DNA of 8,125 bases. It comes from JBCBKZ01 sp039026975. Lineage in GTDB: Bacteria; Bacteroidota; Bacteroidia; J057. The DNA is taken from contig JBCCLI010000304.1 of the NCBI GenBank assembly GCA_039026975.1, forward strand, positions 1 to 8,125. Direction: 5' to 3'. Of this stretch, positions 1-5,806 are shown in pieces. The first letter of the stretch is position 1, and each line of letters begins with the position of its first letter. The notes below the pieces were generated by a model that did no database searches, had not been told where the DNA came from, and was given only the letters and a program-made list of their open reading frames with translations. The position numbers and the translations under genes are program-made.

Positions 1-54
1 TCATGGCTGGCTTCTGCGCATGAAGCGGGAAAACACATAGGCATGCTAATATAA
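1..54 (+). other. Possible 3' end of a gene entering from the left edge
   Basis: Reading frame 1 is open from the window edge to a TAA at 52-54 and gives 17 codons starting SWLASAHEAG. The first 40 bases are about 53% G+C by hand count, closer to the backbone genes than to the AT-rich stretch that follows, which fits coding sequence. Frame 2 is also open, to a TAG at 38-40, and a minus-strand reading from an ATG at 44-42 is open to the edge. Neither strand nor frame can be settled, so this is a placeholder and not a gene call. I see no recognisable domain. Confidence 0.2.
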
Positions 55-84
55 CAACTAAGTAGTTTTTCATATAGGTAGGAT

Positions 85-131
85 TGTTTGGGTTTCAGCG
101 CTAAGATACGCTTTTCTGAATTACCCAAACA
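85..131. repeat. Stem-loop overlapping the displaced recO stop codon
   Basis: TGTTTGGGT at 85-93 is the exact reverse complement of ACCCAAACA at 123-131. Inside it, TTCAG at 94-98 pairs with CTGAA at 116-120, leaving a two-base bulge at 121-122. AGCG at 97-100 could alternatively pair with CGCT at 109-112. About 14 base pairs can form. The right arm contains the displaced recO stop codon (TTA at 121-123, TAA on the minus strand) and its last codons. Neither strand has a T-run just after the stem, so it is not a standard intrinsic terminator. It could be an old recO terminator, an RNA structure ahead of the kinase gene, or arms of a recombinase site. Confidence 0.6.
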
Positions 132-141
132 CCTCTGAAAA
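121..141 (-). repeat. Left direct repeat: displaced copy of the recO 3' end
   Basis: Read on the minus strand, these seven codons give FSEVFG followed by TAA, identical in protein to the true recO end at 1897-1917. Eighteen of 21 bases match. The three differences are transitions at third codon positions (Ser TCA/TCG, Gly GGG/GGA, stop TAA/TAG). The copy lies in the same orientation as recO but 1776 bp beyond it, on the other side of the HipA-like/DUF3037 pair. Similarity fades past about 142. Only synonymous differences suggest that it was once a working recO terminus. I infer that it is the end displaced by an insertion. Confidence 0.75.
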
Positions 142-163
142 ATAAAGGAAATAATTAAGGGTA

Positions 164-194
164 TTTGATTTTTAAGTAGTTTGAGGTATAAAAT
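164..194 (+). promoter_or_regulatory. Candidate promoter of the HipA-like/DUF3037 operon
   Basis: TTTG at 164-167 is followed after 19 bases by TATAAAAT at 187-194. The spacing suits the Bacteroidota primary sigma factor (-33 TTTG, -7 TAnnTTTG), but the -7 box matches only in its TA and looks more like a general TATAAA box. Transcription would begin near 200, leaving about 20 untranslated bases before the TTG start at 221. No Shine-Dalgarno sequence is seen. This is a weak call from motif and position alone. Confidence 0.25.
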
Positions 195-220
195 AGAAAA
201 ATCAACTTGACCTCTTAACC

Positions 221-1027
221 TTGATCCATACTTATTGGCCTATAGAGATTATATCAGACGACCTGGATGGTGGTTCTACCAACCCCTGGAAGGTAGCAGC
301 CATAAGGCTTCAAGACAGTACAAGAGTTGAACTGGTTATCAAAATTTTTAGTAAGGAACAACAAGAGTTCTATCAGCCTACAGCCAAAGAGGTGATAGGA
401 TATAAAGTAGCAGAGATGTTTGACTTTAGGGTTCCGAAGATAGGGATGGTAGAAATACATGATGATTTCATGGAGGTCTTGACAGATCCACAGAGGAATC
501 GGTTACTTGAAAGTAACGCAAGACATCATTTAGGCATAGAGTGGATTGATCAGGCACAATCAATAACTATTGATCTTCTCCCCAAAAACTTTCTCAGACA
601 ATTCGACCTTCCCATAGTATATGCCATGGATCATTTCATGTGGAACACAGACAGAAATAAAACTAAGCCAAACCTACTCATAAAAGGAGGTGAACTTTGG
701 CCCATAGATCATGAAATGTGTTTCCCTTTAACTAATACTATACATATAGAAAATTTTGAACAGGCTGGAGTTTGGGGGTATCCATCTCAAAATCACCTCT
801 TTTACGCCTATTTAAAACGAATACAGTCTTCAAAAAAAGAAGATCTTTTTGCAGATATTAGTGAATATTTGCGTACAATTAATACCAGGGAAATTACTGT
901 CATTTGTGATGAATTGGCAAAGTTTGGAGTTGAAAACAGTAATACGAACGTTATTATTCAGCAAATGCAAAGCATTAAACGCACTTCAGCTGGCTTTATT
1001 AATGCATTGATACAGGGAATTTTATGA
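221..1027 (+). CDS. Small HipA-like protein kinase (HipA_2 type)
   Basis: This 268-residue protein resembles the short HipA-like kinase family, which covers the kinase core only, against about 440 residues in true HipA. Visible features in order: GGST at 17-20 as the glycine-rich loop; K41 in LVIKIF as the likely ATP lysine; E57 in AKEVIGYK, which may pair with it; the catalytic loop DHFMWNTDR at 137-145 with D144 and R145, then N151; and D163 in PIDHEM as the metal-binding aspartate. The active site therefore looks intact. The start is TTG: an in-frame stop lies at 194-196, no ATG or GTG lies between it and 221, and the first downstream GTG (codon 58) would remove K41. There is no HipB-like DNA-binding partner. 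The stop overlaps the DUF3037 start by ATGA, implying translational coupling. HipA proteins phosphorylate tRNA synthetases; the target here is unknown. Confidence 0.85.
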   Translation: MIHTYWPIEIISDDLDGGSTNPWKVAAIRLQDSTRVELVIKIFSKEQQEFYQPTAKEVIGYKVAEMFDFRVPKIGMVEIHDDFMEVLTDPQRNRLLESNARHHLGIEWIDQAQSITIDLLPKNFLRQFDLPIVYAMDHFMWNTDRNKTKPNLLIKGGELWPIDHEMCFPLTNTIHIENFEQAGVWGYPSQNHLFYAYLKRIQSSKKEDLFADISEYLRTINTREITVICDELAKFGVENSNTNVIIQQMQSIKRTSAGFINALIQGIL

Positions 1028-1881
1028 GTAAGATTTTTCAGCATAGTGTACTAAGGTATGTCCCATCAGAAGGCTCTGGTGAGGTACTTAATCTTGGCGT
1101 TCTCTTTCTGTTCTCAAAAACTAATCTAATTAAATTCATTTATCCTTCACAAATAGCCAGACTTACTCAGGCATTCCCCGGAAGTTCAGAGAGAGTCATT
1201 AAAGCATACCTTAAAGGAATTGAAAAAAAAGCTGAGTATTATAGCTATAAGCCTGAAATTTGGGAGGAATTTCAATTAAATAGTAAATCAGAATTGTTTA
1301 TCAATAAATTCCTACTACTCCCTGATGCCAGTACATTAAGGTTCTCTCCTGTAAAAAAAGCTGTCAAATATGCCGCTAGTGAGCATATCATAAAGGATTA
1401 TCAAAAAAAGTACTTAGGATATTATGACAGAGGAAAAACTAGGTCTGCTCATGATGAAGATTATTTAAGGAATAGATATAAATCCTCCATCCAAATTATT
1501 CAGTTTGATTTAAAGCATAAGCTTAAAGAAAACTACCAACTCAAGTATCAAGATGAGCCCTATCAATTTGATTTCTATTGGAAGGGAGATAGACAAAATT
1601 TGGTTAAAGCTGTAAGTCTGGATGTAAAAAGATCCGATACTATACAGCGGAAAACTCAGCGCTACTTTGGTCAATTAACCCTTCTTCAACCTCTGGCAAA
1701 AAAGGGTAACTTCAAATTTAATCTATTACTAGCTAGGCCTACCTCAAAAGAGCTATTCAAATATTATGATAGGGCAACCAAAACTTTAATGGACGCTCCT
1801 AATACTCAGGTATGGGAAGAAGAGAATATAGTTACCTTTTCTAAACAAACCGCTCGAGAACTAAGCTTGTTCTCACAGTAG
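1024..1881 (+). CDS. DUF3037 family protein, partner of the HipA-like kinase
   Basis: This 285-residue protein begins with the DUF3037 signature: HSVLRYVPSEGSGEVLNLGV at 7-26 matches the family pattern of Arg-Tyr-x-Pro, then Gly-Glu and Asn-x-Gly-Val. DUF3037 proper covers roughly the first 120 residues. The remaining ~165 have a charged middle (120-175) and then a strand-like block with D183 in FDFYW and D200-V201-K202 in SLDVKR, followed by a helix with Q208 and Q212. That spacing resembles a PD-(D/E)XK nuclease core but is not proof. No signal peptide or membrane segment is seen, so it is probably cytoplasmic. ATG overlaps the kinase stop as ATGA, and DUF3037 genes are commonly found beside HipA-like kinase genes. 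The role may be substrate, regulator or antitoxin; none is established. An 8-A run lies near 1224-1231. The gene converges on recO with only 15 bp between stops. Confidence 0.85.
   Translation: MSKIFQHSVLRYVPSEGSGEVLNLGVLFLFSKTNLIKFIYPSQIARLTQAFPGSSERVIKAYLKGIEKKAEYYSYKPEIWEEFQLNSKSELFINKFLLLPDASTLRFSPVKKAVKYAASEHIIKDYQKKYLGYYDRGKTRSAHDEDYLRNRYKSSIQIIQFDLKHKLKENYQLKYQDEPYQFDFYWKGDRQNLVKAVSLDVKRSDTIQRKTQRYFGQLTLLQPLAKKGNFKFNLLLARPTSKELFKYYDRATKTLMDAPNTQVWEEENIVTFSKQTARELSLFSQ
1856..1874. repeat. Short hairpin at the 3' end of the DUF3037 gene
   Basis: GAGAAC at 1856-1861 pairs exactly with GTTCTC at 1869-1874 around a seven-base loop. It lies in the last codons of the DUF3037 gene, just before the convergent recO end. 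No T-run follows directly on the plus strand; the nearest AT-rich stretch is 1884-1892. On the minus strand it would lie about 25 bases past the recO stop. It might serve as a weak bidirectional terminator, or it may only reflect the codons. Confidence 0.25.
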
Positions 1882-1896
1882 GTTAAAAATTTCTTC

Positions 1897-1917
1897 CTAT
1901 CCAAACACCTCCGAAAA
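1897..1917 (-). repeat. Right direct repeat: the current recO 3' end
   Basis: These are the last six codons and TAG stop of recO. They form the right-hand partner of the copy at 121-141, with CCAAACACCTC identical at 1901-1911 and 125-135. If the integration model holds, this copy came in with the element and restored recO, while the left copy is the original end. The synonymous differences between the two would then reflect different source strains. Confidence 0.7.
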
Positions 1918-2610
1918 TACCTTTAGGGTCTGGGGATAACGAAAACCGTCTATGTGGAGCTGATAAAAGTCGAATAAAACCTTGATGAGGTGGCGCTTTT
2001 CATTCCGGTCAAAGGTGACGTCCCTGGCGGCCTCTCTGTCAGCATGGAGAAATCTTTTTAGCAAGCCAGAAATGGGGTCCCCTTCACCATCTGCCTTTTC
2101 TAACTTCCCGTTTTTTACATCAAACGCTACTTTGGAATGGTGTTCACTCATGTCTAAGGGAAAAAAGCCGAGAAACTGAGTGAGGTGTAGCAGGAAGTGG
2201 ATGAAGATGTGAATGAGCTTCCTTTCTGCTTGGTCTATTGCCAGGATGGTCTCTTTTAAAAAGTGGTAAAGGCCAGGGTTAGGTTCTTCTTCCTTTACGG
2301 TTAGGTAGAATACCTCCACAATGGCCAGTCCCAGCGACAGCTTGACAGGCTCAGTCTGTATGGTCTGGAGCATAGCCGCCAGCTTACTTTCCCTGACCTT
2401 ATGTAAAGACTGATTCTCCTTGTAAAAATATACCAGATCAACGATGGACAATGGCTGAAAAAAGCTGTGTTTGGCGCGTGCACGGGTACTTCTGTAGCCT
2501 TTCAGGATAAAGCTTTTGATGCCACTTTCCCGGGTATAGAGAGTGGTAATCATGTTGCTGTCCTGATAGGGAAGCGTTCTGAGCACTATGCCTTCCGTTT
2601 TGCCTATCAT
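1897..2610 (-). CDS. recO: DNA repair protein RecO
   Basis: RecO is a cytoplasmic recombination mediator that works with RecR to load RecA onto SSB-coated single-stranded DNA and also anneals strands. The 237-residue length is normal. The N-terminus, starting MIGKTEGIVLRTLPYQDSNM, followed by KSFILKGYRS and the FFQPLSIVDLVYFY segment (about 50-63), is the family's OB-fold (1-80). The rest is the helical domain, with a DGFRYPQTLKVFSEVFG tail. The protein has no cysteine at all, so the zinc-binding site of some RecO proteins is missing. The ATG start at 2610 overlaps the upstream gene's stop by ATGA, implying translational coupling. Its 3' end is duplicated at 121-141, a likely integration scar; the reading frame itself is intact to its stop. 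Confidence 0.94.
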   Translation of the reverse strand: MIGKTEGIVLRTLPYQDSNMITTLYTRESGIKSFILKGYRSTRARAKHSFFQPLSIVDLVYFYKENQSLHKVRESKLAAMLQTIQTEPVKLSLGLAIVEVFYLTVKEEEPNPGLYHFLKETILAIDQAERKLIHIFIHFLLHLTQFLGFFPLDMSEHHSKVAFDVKNGKLEKADGEGDPISGLLKRFLHADREAARDVTFDRNEKRHLIKVLFDFYQLHIDGFRYPQTLKVFSEVFG

Positions 2611-3368
2611 GCATCATATTGGCTGGGAGAAGCTAGGCGAGCAGGCCTAAGAGAATAAGCTAATTCTAAGGCAGCTTTTTCCTCTTCATAGACTTTGAGT
2701 AACCTACTTACATCCTGCTTATCTCTAATGATTTCCCCTTTTCTGCCTAAGGGAGAAAGAGGGTTATCTGTAAAGGTGATTAATTCTGAAATATCGGCGG
2801 AGTCTTTTATCCCCTGGATCAGCTTGGTGGAATCTACCAGTTGGGGCTTTCCTTTGATTGGCAGAACAGGGTTAAGAATCAGTAATTGGATAGGGGAAAG
2901 CAGCTGAGAGACCAATTCCATATTTAGCTTGTAGCCTTTTCCACTGGGGTAGAAAAACGTACGTTGGTCTGAGGAGAAAGCATTATTATACACCATGGCC
3001 TCACTCAGGAGGGAAGAGAGCCTTTTGGTGACAAAGCGGGTGTCTGAGACCGTATCATGGAAGCTATCGTGGATAAGAATAGCTTTTTCAGAGATGCGGT
3101 AATTATGTACAAAGTCCTTTACAAACAGGCGATCCCTTAAATGGGTCTCAGAAAGATATAGCAGTATCAAACGAGTTTCGGTTAAGTCTTCAGTTCCGAC
3201 AAATGTACGGGAAATTCTCCCATTCCCACGGATTATTCTCACTAAGACCATGTGAGAATCACTAAGTACCACCATAAATATCCGATCAAAGAATCTGAAC
3301 TGTGGTAATTTTCCTATTAATAGCTCACCATTCTCCGAAAAAAGTAGCTGGTCAGAACTCTTAATCAA
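2607..3368 (-). CDS. Unrecognised protein between porZ and recO
   Basis: I do not recognise this 253-residue protein. It has no signal peptide or membrane segment and is probably cytoplasmic. It shows alternating strands and helices: FMVVLSDSHMVLVRII (31-46), KAILIHDSFHDTVSD (95-109), a helix near 112-125, YKLNMELVSQLLSPIQLLIL (146-165), and a charged C-terminal helix at 218-239 ending in a basic tail. The 146-190 stretch loosely recalls an amino-acid-kinase half, but the other hallmarks of that fold are missing. The only sensible long start is TTG at 3368: an in-frame stop lies four codons upstream and the next ATG is codon 32. The stop overlaps the recO ATG by four bases, so the two are likely co-translated. 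The 59-bp gap to porZ holds small palindromes, for example CCTCAAGAGG at 3411-3420, and no clear promoter. Confidence 0.8.
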   Translation of the reverse strand: MIKSSDQLLFSENGELLIGKLPQFRFFDRIFMVVLSDSHMVLVRIIRGNGRISRTFVGTEDLTETRLILLYLSETHLRDRLFVKDFVHNYRISEKAILIHDSFHDTVSDTRFVTKRLSSLLSEAMVYNNAFSSDQRTFFYPSGKGYKLNMELVSQLLSPIQLLILNPVLPIKGKPQLVDSTKLIQGIKDSADISELITFTDNPLSPLGRKGEIIRDKQDVSRLLKVYEEEKAALELAYSLRPARLASPSQYDA

Positions 3369-3427
3369 GTGTTTCTGCTAGAGAATTATCTATTCCCAAT
3401 AGGGCTAAGTCCTCAAGAGGGTATGGA

Positions 3428-5743
3428 CTACCGCCTGACCACAGAAAATTTGGCTATACAGCCATTCTCTCCGTCTTGGTCAGCACTTAGGGCTAAGTAT
3501 ATCCCTGAGTGGACTTTCTCCCCCCTTATATCTCTTCCGTCCCAGATGGCTGTTCCCCCTTGGGCCCTAACTTCTCGGACTAGGCTTCCTGAAACGGTTA
3601 CAATTTTTACAGTAGCGTTTTGGGTGGTTCCCTGTATGGTGATTCCCCCGGCAAAGTCTGTGAATACCGGGTTAGGGAATACATAGATATCATCACAGCC
3701 TTGCACACCTTCTGTGGCATCTCCTCTGTAGCTGATGACACCTTTATCTGTGGCAAAGTAGACTTCTCCTGTGTTTCCGTCTATGGAAATATCATTTACT
3801 CCGTCAGATAAAAGGGGGCTGTTACTCTCTGTAAAGTGCTGAATCTGCTCTGTACCATCTTCTGAGATAAGGAAGGCACCGCTATTAGTAGCAAACCATT
3901 TCCTATTTCCTCCGTCTACGGCTATGGCATTTACTATCTCATTCTCTAGTAAGGGTCTTCCATTAAATATGGGCGCACTAGCATCTACAATGAACCCCTG
4001 GCCTATGCTGAAGGGATCAAAAAAGACGGTAACGCCTGCGCTGGTACCTACCCAAACAGCGCCATCACTGTCTTCTGCTATGGCCGTCACATCATTAGAG
4101 GGGAGATTTCCCTGCCCCCCTCCTGCTCTCAGACTTACCAGTATATCATCATTGGGAGCATCTAGGGTTCCGTTGTCATTGTATACTTCTATGCCATTGC
4201 GCCTGCTTAACAGCCACTTACTTCCTGCCTCATCTGCAATCATATTGATGGCATTGAGAGAGGAGGGGAATCTGTTTTTGTCAATGCCGATCCACTCTCC
4301 TTCAGGAGTGAGGGCCATAAGAGGTTGTAGAGCTAAGGAGAGGCTTACCCATACATTTCCGAAGGCGTCCACATCTATTCCACTCACCCGTGTATTTCCG
4401 AAAGAACTAAGCTCACACACCCCGTCTATGGTACTGATGGAAGAGTTTTCGCAGTCGTAAAAGTTTTGGAGGACACCCCCCTGAAAGCTGGCTAGGCCTC
4501 TACCAAATGAGCCTAACCACGCGGTTTGGGTAAAGGGATCATAATAAGCTCTGGCATAACTGGTATTGGCCCGGTCGTTAGGGAGACCTCCATTTCCATT
4601 GTTAGCTAGTGTCCAGCCTGTTTCTCGCGTAAAGTGATATACCCCATCAAAGAAGACTGCTGGAGAGAAGGCACCCTGAAATCCCCTTGGCGCTATGTAT
4701 AGCTCACCATTACCGGCAGCTAACCCGGTAGCAGAATTATTCCGTGGCCCTTCAGGCGTAATATTAGTGAGATCACCATTGGAGAATCTGTCCAGGCCTA
4801 CATCCTCTTTTCCTACGTATATGTCTTGCCCCACTACTAACACGTGGTTTACTCCCCCTTCCACAAATAATTCTCTGAACTGTCCATTCTGGTAGAGGGT
4901 GCGTGTATTATTGATAATGGTAGCTGTGATAACTCCTTCCTGAATGGTGATATGATCAAATTTCTGCTGGAATCGGTTATCTGTTAACAGGCTCCACTGA
5001 CCATTTCTAAACTCAAATAAAGTGGAGTCTGTTCTGGCATACAAGGTATTAGCATTACTCCCAATTTCCTGAATATTGGCAAATGCCGAGAGGCCGTTCA
5101 GCCCATTTTCTTCCCGCCAAATGACGGGATCTGCCAGGTTAGGGAAGTTTTCAGGTGCACTATACAGGCGGTTGTTTTGTAGCACGATCCAGATTCTCTC
5201 CTGATAGACAGTAACAGACCGGATAATCAGACGAGAAGGGTTTTCTGCTATTTGGGTGATAGTAGCTTCAGGCAAACGCTGGTTTAGGTCATATACCACC
5301 ATTCCAAAATCTGTAGCTACATATAGCCTGCTGCCTGTACTCGCAAAGTCGTTGATTCTCTTTCGGGTATAAAAGGTATTTCGCTCTATGTCTGTGAAAA
5401 ACTGGAAGTTATCTGGACTGTCAAAAAAGTCTATCATACCATCATTGTAGCCTATGAAAAGCAGATTTTGGGTAGGATCTACATGGACAGTTGTGGGATC
5501 TATTCCACTCATTTGGTCTACTGTAGAGAATAAGCGAGTTTCATTATTAGCAGGGTCAAAGGAAAACATCCCCCCAGAAGTGATGGAGTAGACCAGTCCG
5601 TCTTTTTCTACTGAGCGTACTATATCAGACTGGCTCAAGTAAGAAGTCCATTCTCCTATGCGCTTATCTAGCTGAGCGACAGTGGGCTGATGTACCAATA
5701 GGAATACGACAAATAGAGAAGATATAAGTGATGCTTTTCTCAT
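3428..5743 (-). CDS. porZ: Type IX secretion system surface protein PorZ
   Basis: PorZ belongs to the surface attachment complex (PorU, PorV, PorQ, PorZ) that cleaves type IX cargo and links it to anionic lipopolysaccharide; PorZ supplies the sugar lipid. The 771 residues match the usual ~775. Features in order: a signal peptide at 1-23 with cleavage likely at TVA-Q; the PorZ N-terminal propeller starting at GEWTSYLS (30-37) and TSGGMFSFDP; a second propeller with two-component-regulator-type repeats such as LPSNDVTAIAEDSDGAVWVG (548-567) and NAIAVDGGNRKWFATN (605-620); and a C-terminal sorting-type domain from about 683, with YVFPNP (687-692), WDGRDIRGEKVHSGIYL (734-750) and a final KFSVVRR. 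Four cysteines (C431/C443 and C683/C762) could form two disulfides. The start is ATG with no Shine-Dalgarno sequence. A 63-bp gap separates it from dsbD, and TATATTTA just before the ATG is only a weak promoter match. Confidence 0.94.
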   Translation of the reverse strand: MRKASLISSLFVVFLLVHQPTVAQLDKRIGEWTSYLSQSDIVRSVEKDGLVYSITSGGMFSFDPANNETRLFSTVDQMSGIDPTTVHVDPTQNLLFIGYNDGMIDFFDSPDNFQFFTDIERNTFYTRKRINDFASTGSRLYVATDFGMVVYDLNQRLPEATITQIAENPSRLIIRSVTVYQERIWIVLQNNRLYSAPENFPNLADPVIWREENGLNGLSAFANIQEIGSNANTLYARTDSTLFEFRNGQWSLLTDNRFQQKFDHITIQEGVITATIINNTRTLYQNGQFRELFVEGGVNHVLVVGQDIYVGKEDVGLDRFSNGDLTNITPEGPRNNSATGLAAGNGELYIAPRGFQGAFSPAVFFDGVYHFTRETGWTLANNGNGGLPNDRANTSYARAYYDPFTQTAWLGSFGRGLASFQGGVLQNFYDCENSSISTIDGVCELSSFGNTRVSGIDVDAFGNVWVSLSLALQPLMALTPEGEWIGIDKNRFPSSLNAINMIADEAGSKWLLSRRNGIEVYNDNGTLDAPNDDILVSLRAGGGQGNLPSNDVTAIAEDSDGAVWVGTSAGVTVFFDPFSIGQGFIVDASAPIFNGRPLLENEIVNAIAVDGGNRKWFATNSGAFLISEDGTEQIQHFTESNSPLLSDGVNDISIDGNTGEVYFATDKGVISYRGDATEGVQGCDDIYVFPNPVFTDFAGGITIQGTTQNATVKIVTVSGSLVREVRAQGGTAIWDGRDIRGEKVHSGIYLALSADQDGENGCIAKFSVVRR

Positions 5744-5806
5744 GCTGTAAATATAGGGATGCTGCCAGGAGAATTGGAAGGGATAAATCTACCCCTCTTT
5801 TGATGT

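Larger units (their letters stand above)
121..1917. mobile_element. Putative integrated two-gene cassette at the 3' end of recO
   Basis: The interval is bounded by two copies of the recO end in direct orientation (121-141 and 1897-1917) and contains only the HipA-like kinase and DUF3037 genes. Hand-counted 60-base lines inside it give about 28-38% G+C, against 43-53% in recO, porZ and dsbD. Integration into a gene's 3' end with the end duplicated is the known behaviour of many integrase-driven elements; here no integrase, transposase or terminal inverted repeat is visible. The cassette could have been moved in trans, be the remnant of a larger element, or have come in by recombination between related strains. 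The boundary is inferred. Confidence 0.45.

Noticed and set aside
59..182. Direct repeat TAAGTAGTTT at 59-68 and 173-182
   Set aside because: Ten bases in an AT-rich stretch, with no further similarity on either side and no relation to the cassette boundaries. Probably chance.
2607..3368. Assignment of the unrecognised gene to DUF3822 or the amino-acid kinases
   Set aside because: It lacks the DUF3822 pattern. The amino-acid-kinase resemblance is limited to one strand-helix stretch, with no glycine-rich phosphate loop or Asn-x-Asp motif.
3924..4460. Open frame of 178 codons on the plus strand inside porZ
   Set aside because: It lies wholly antisense to a well-supported porZ, has low-complexity Ser/Pro/Leu content and matches no family. 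The same applies to the plus-strand frames at 3369-3686, 3620-3811 and 4695-4895.
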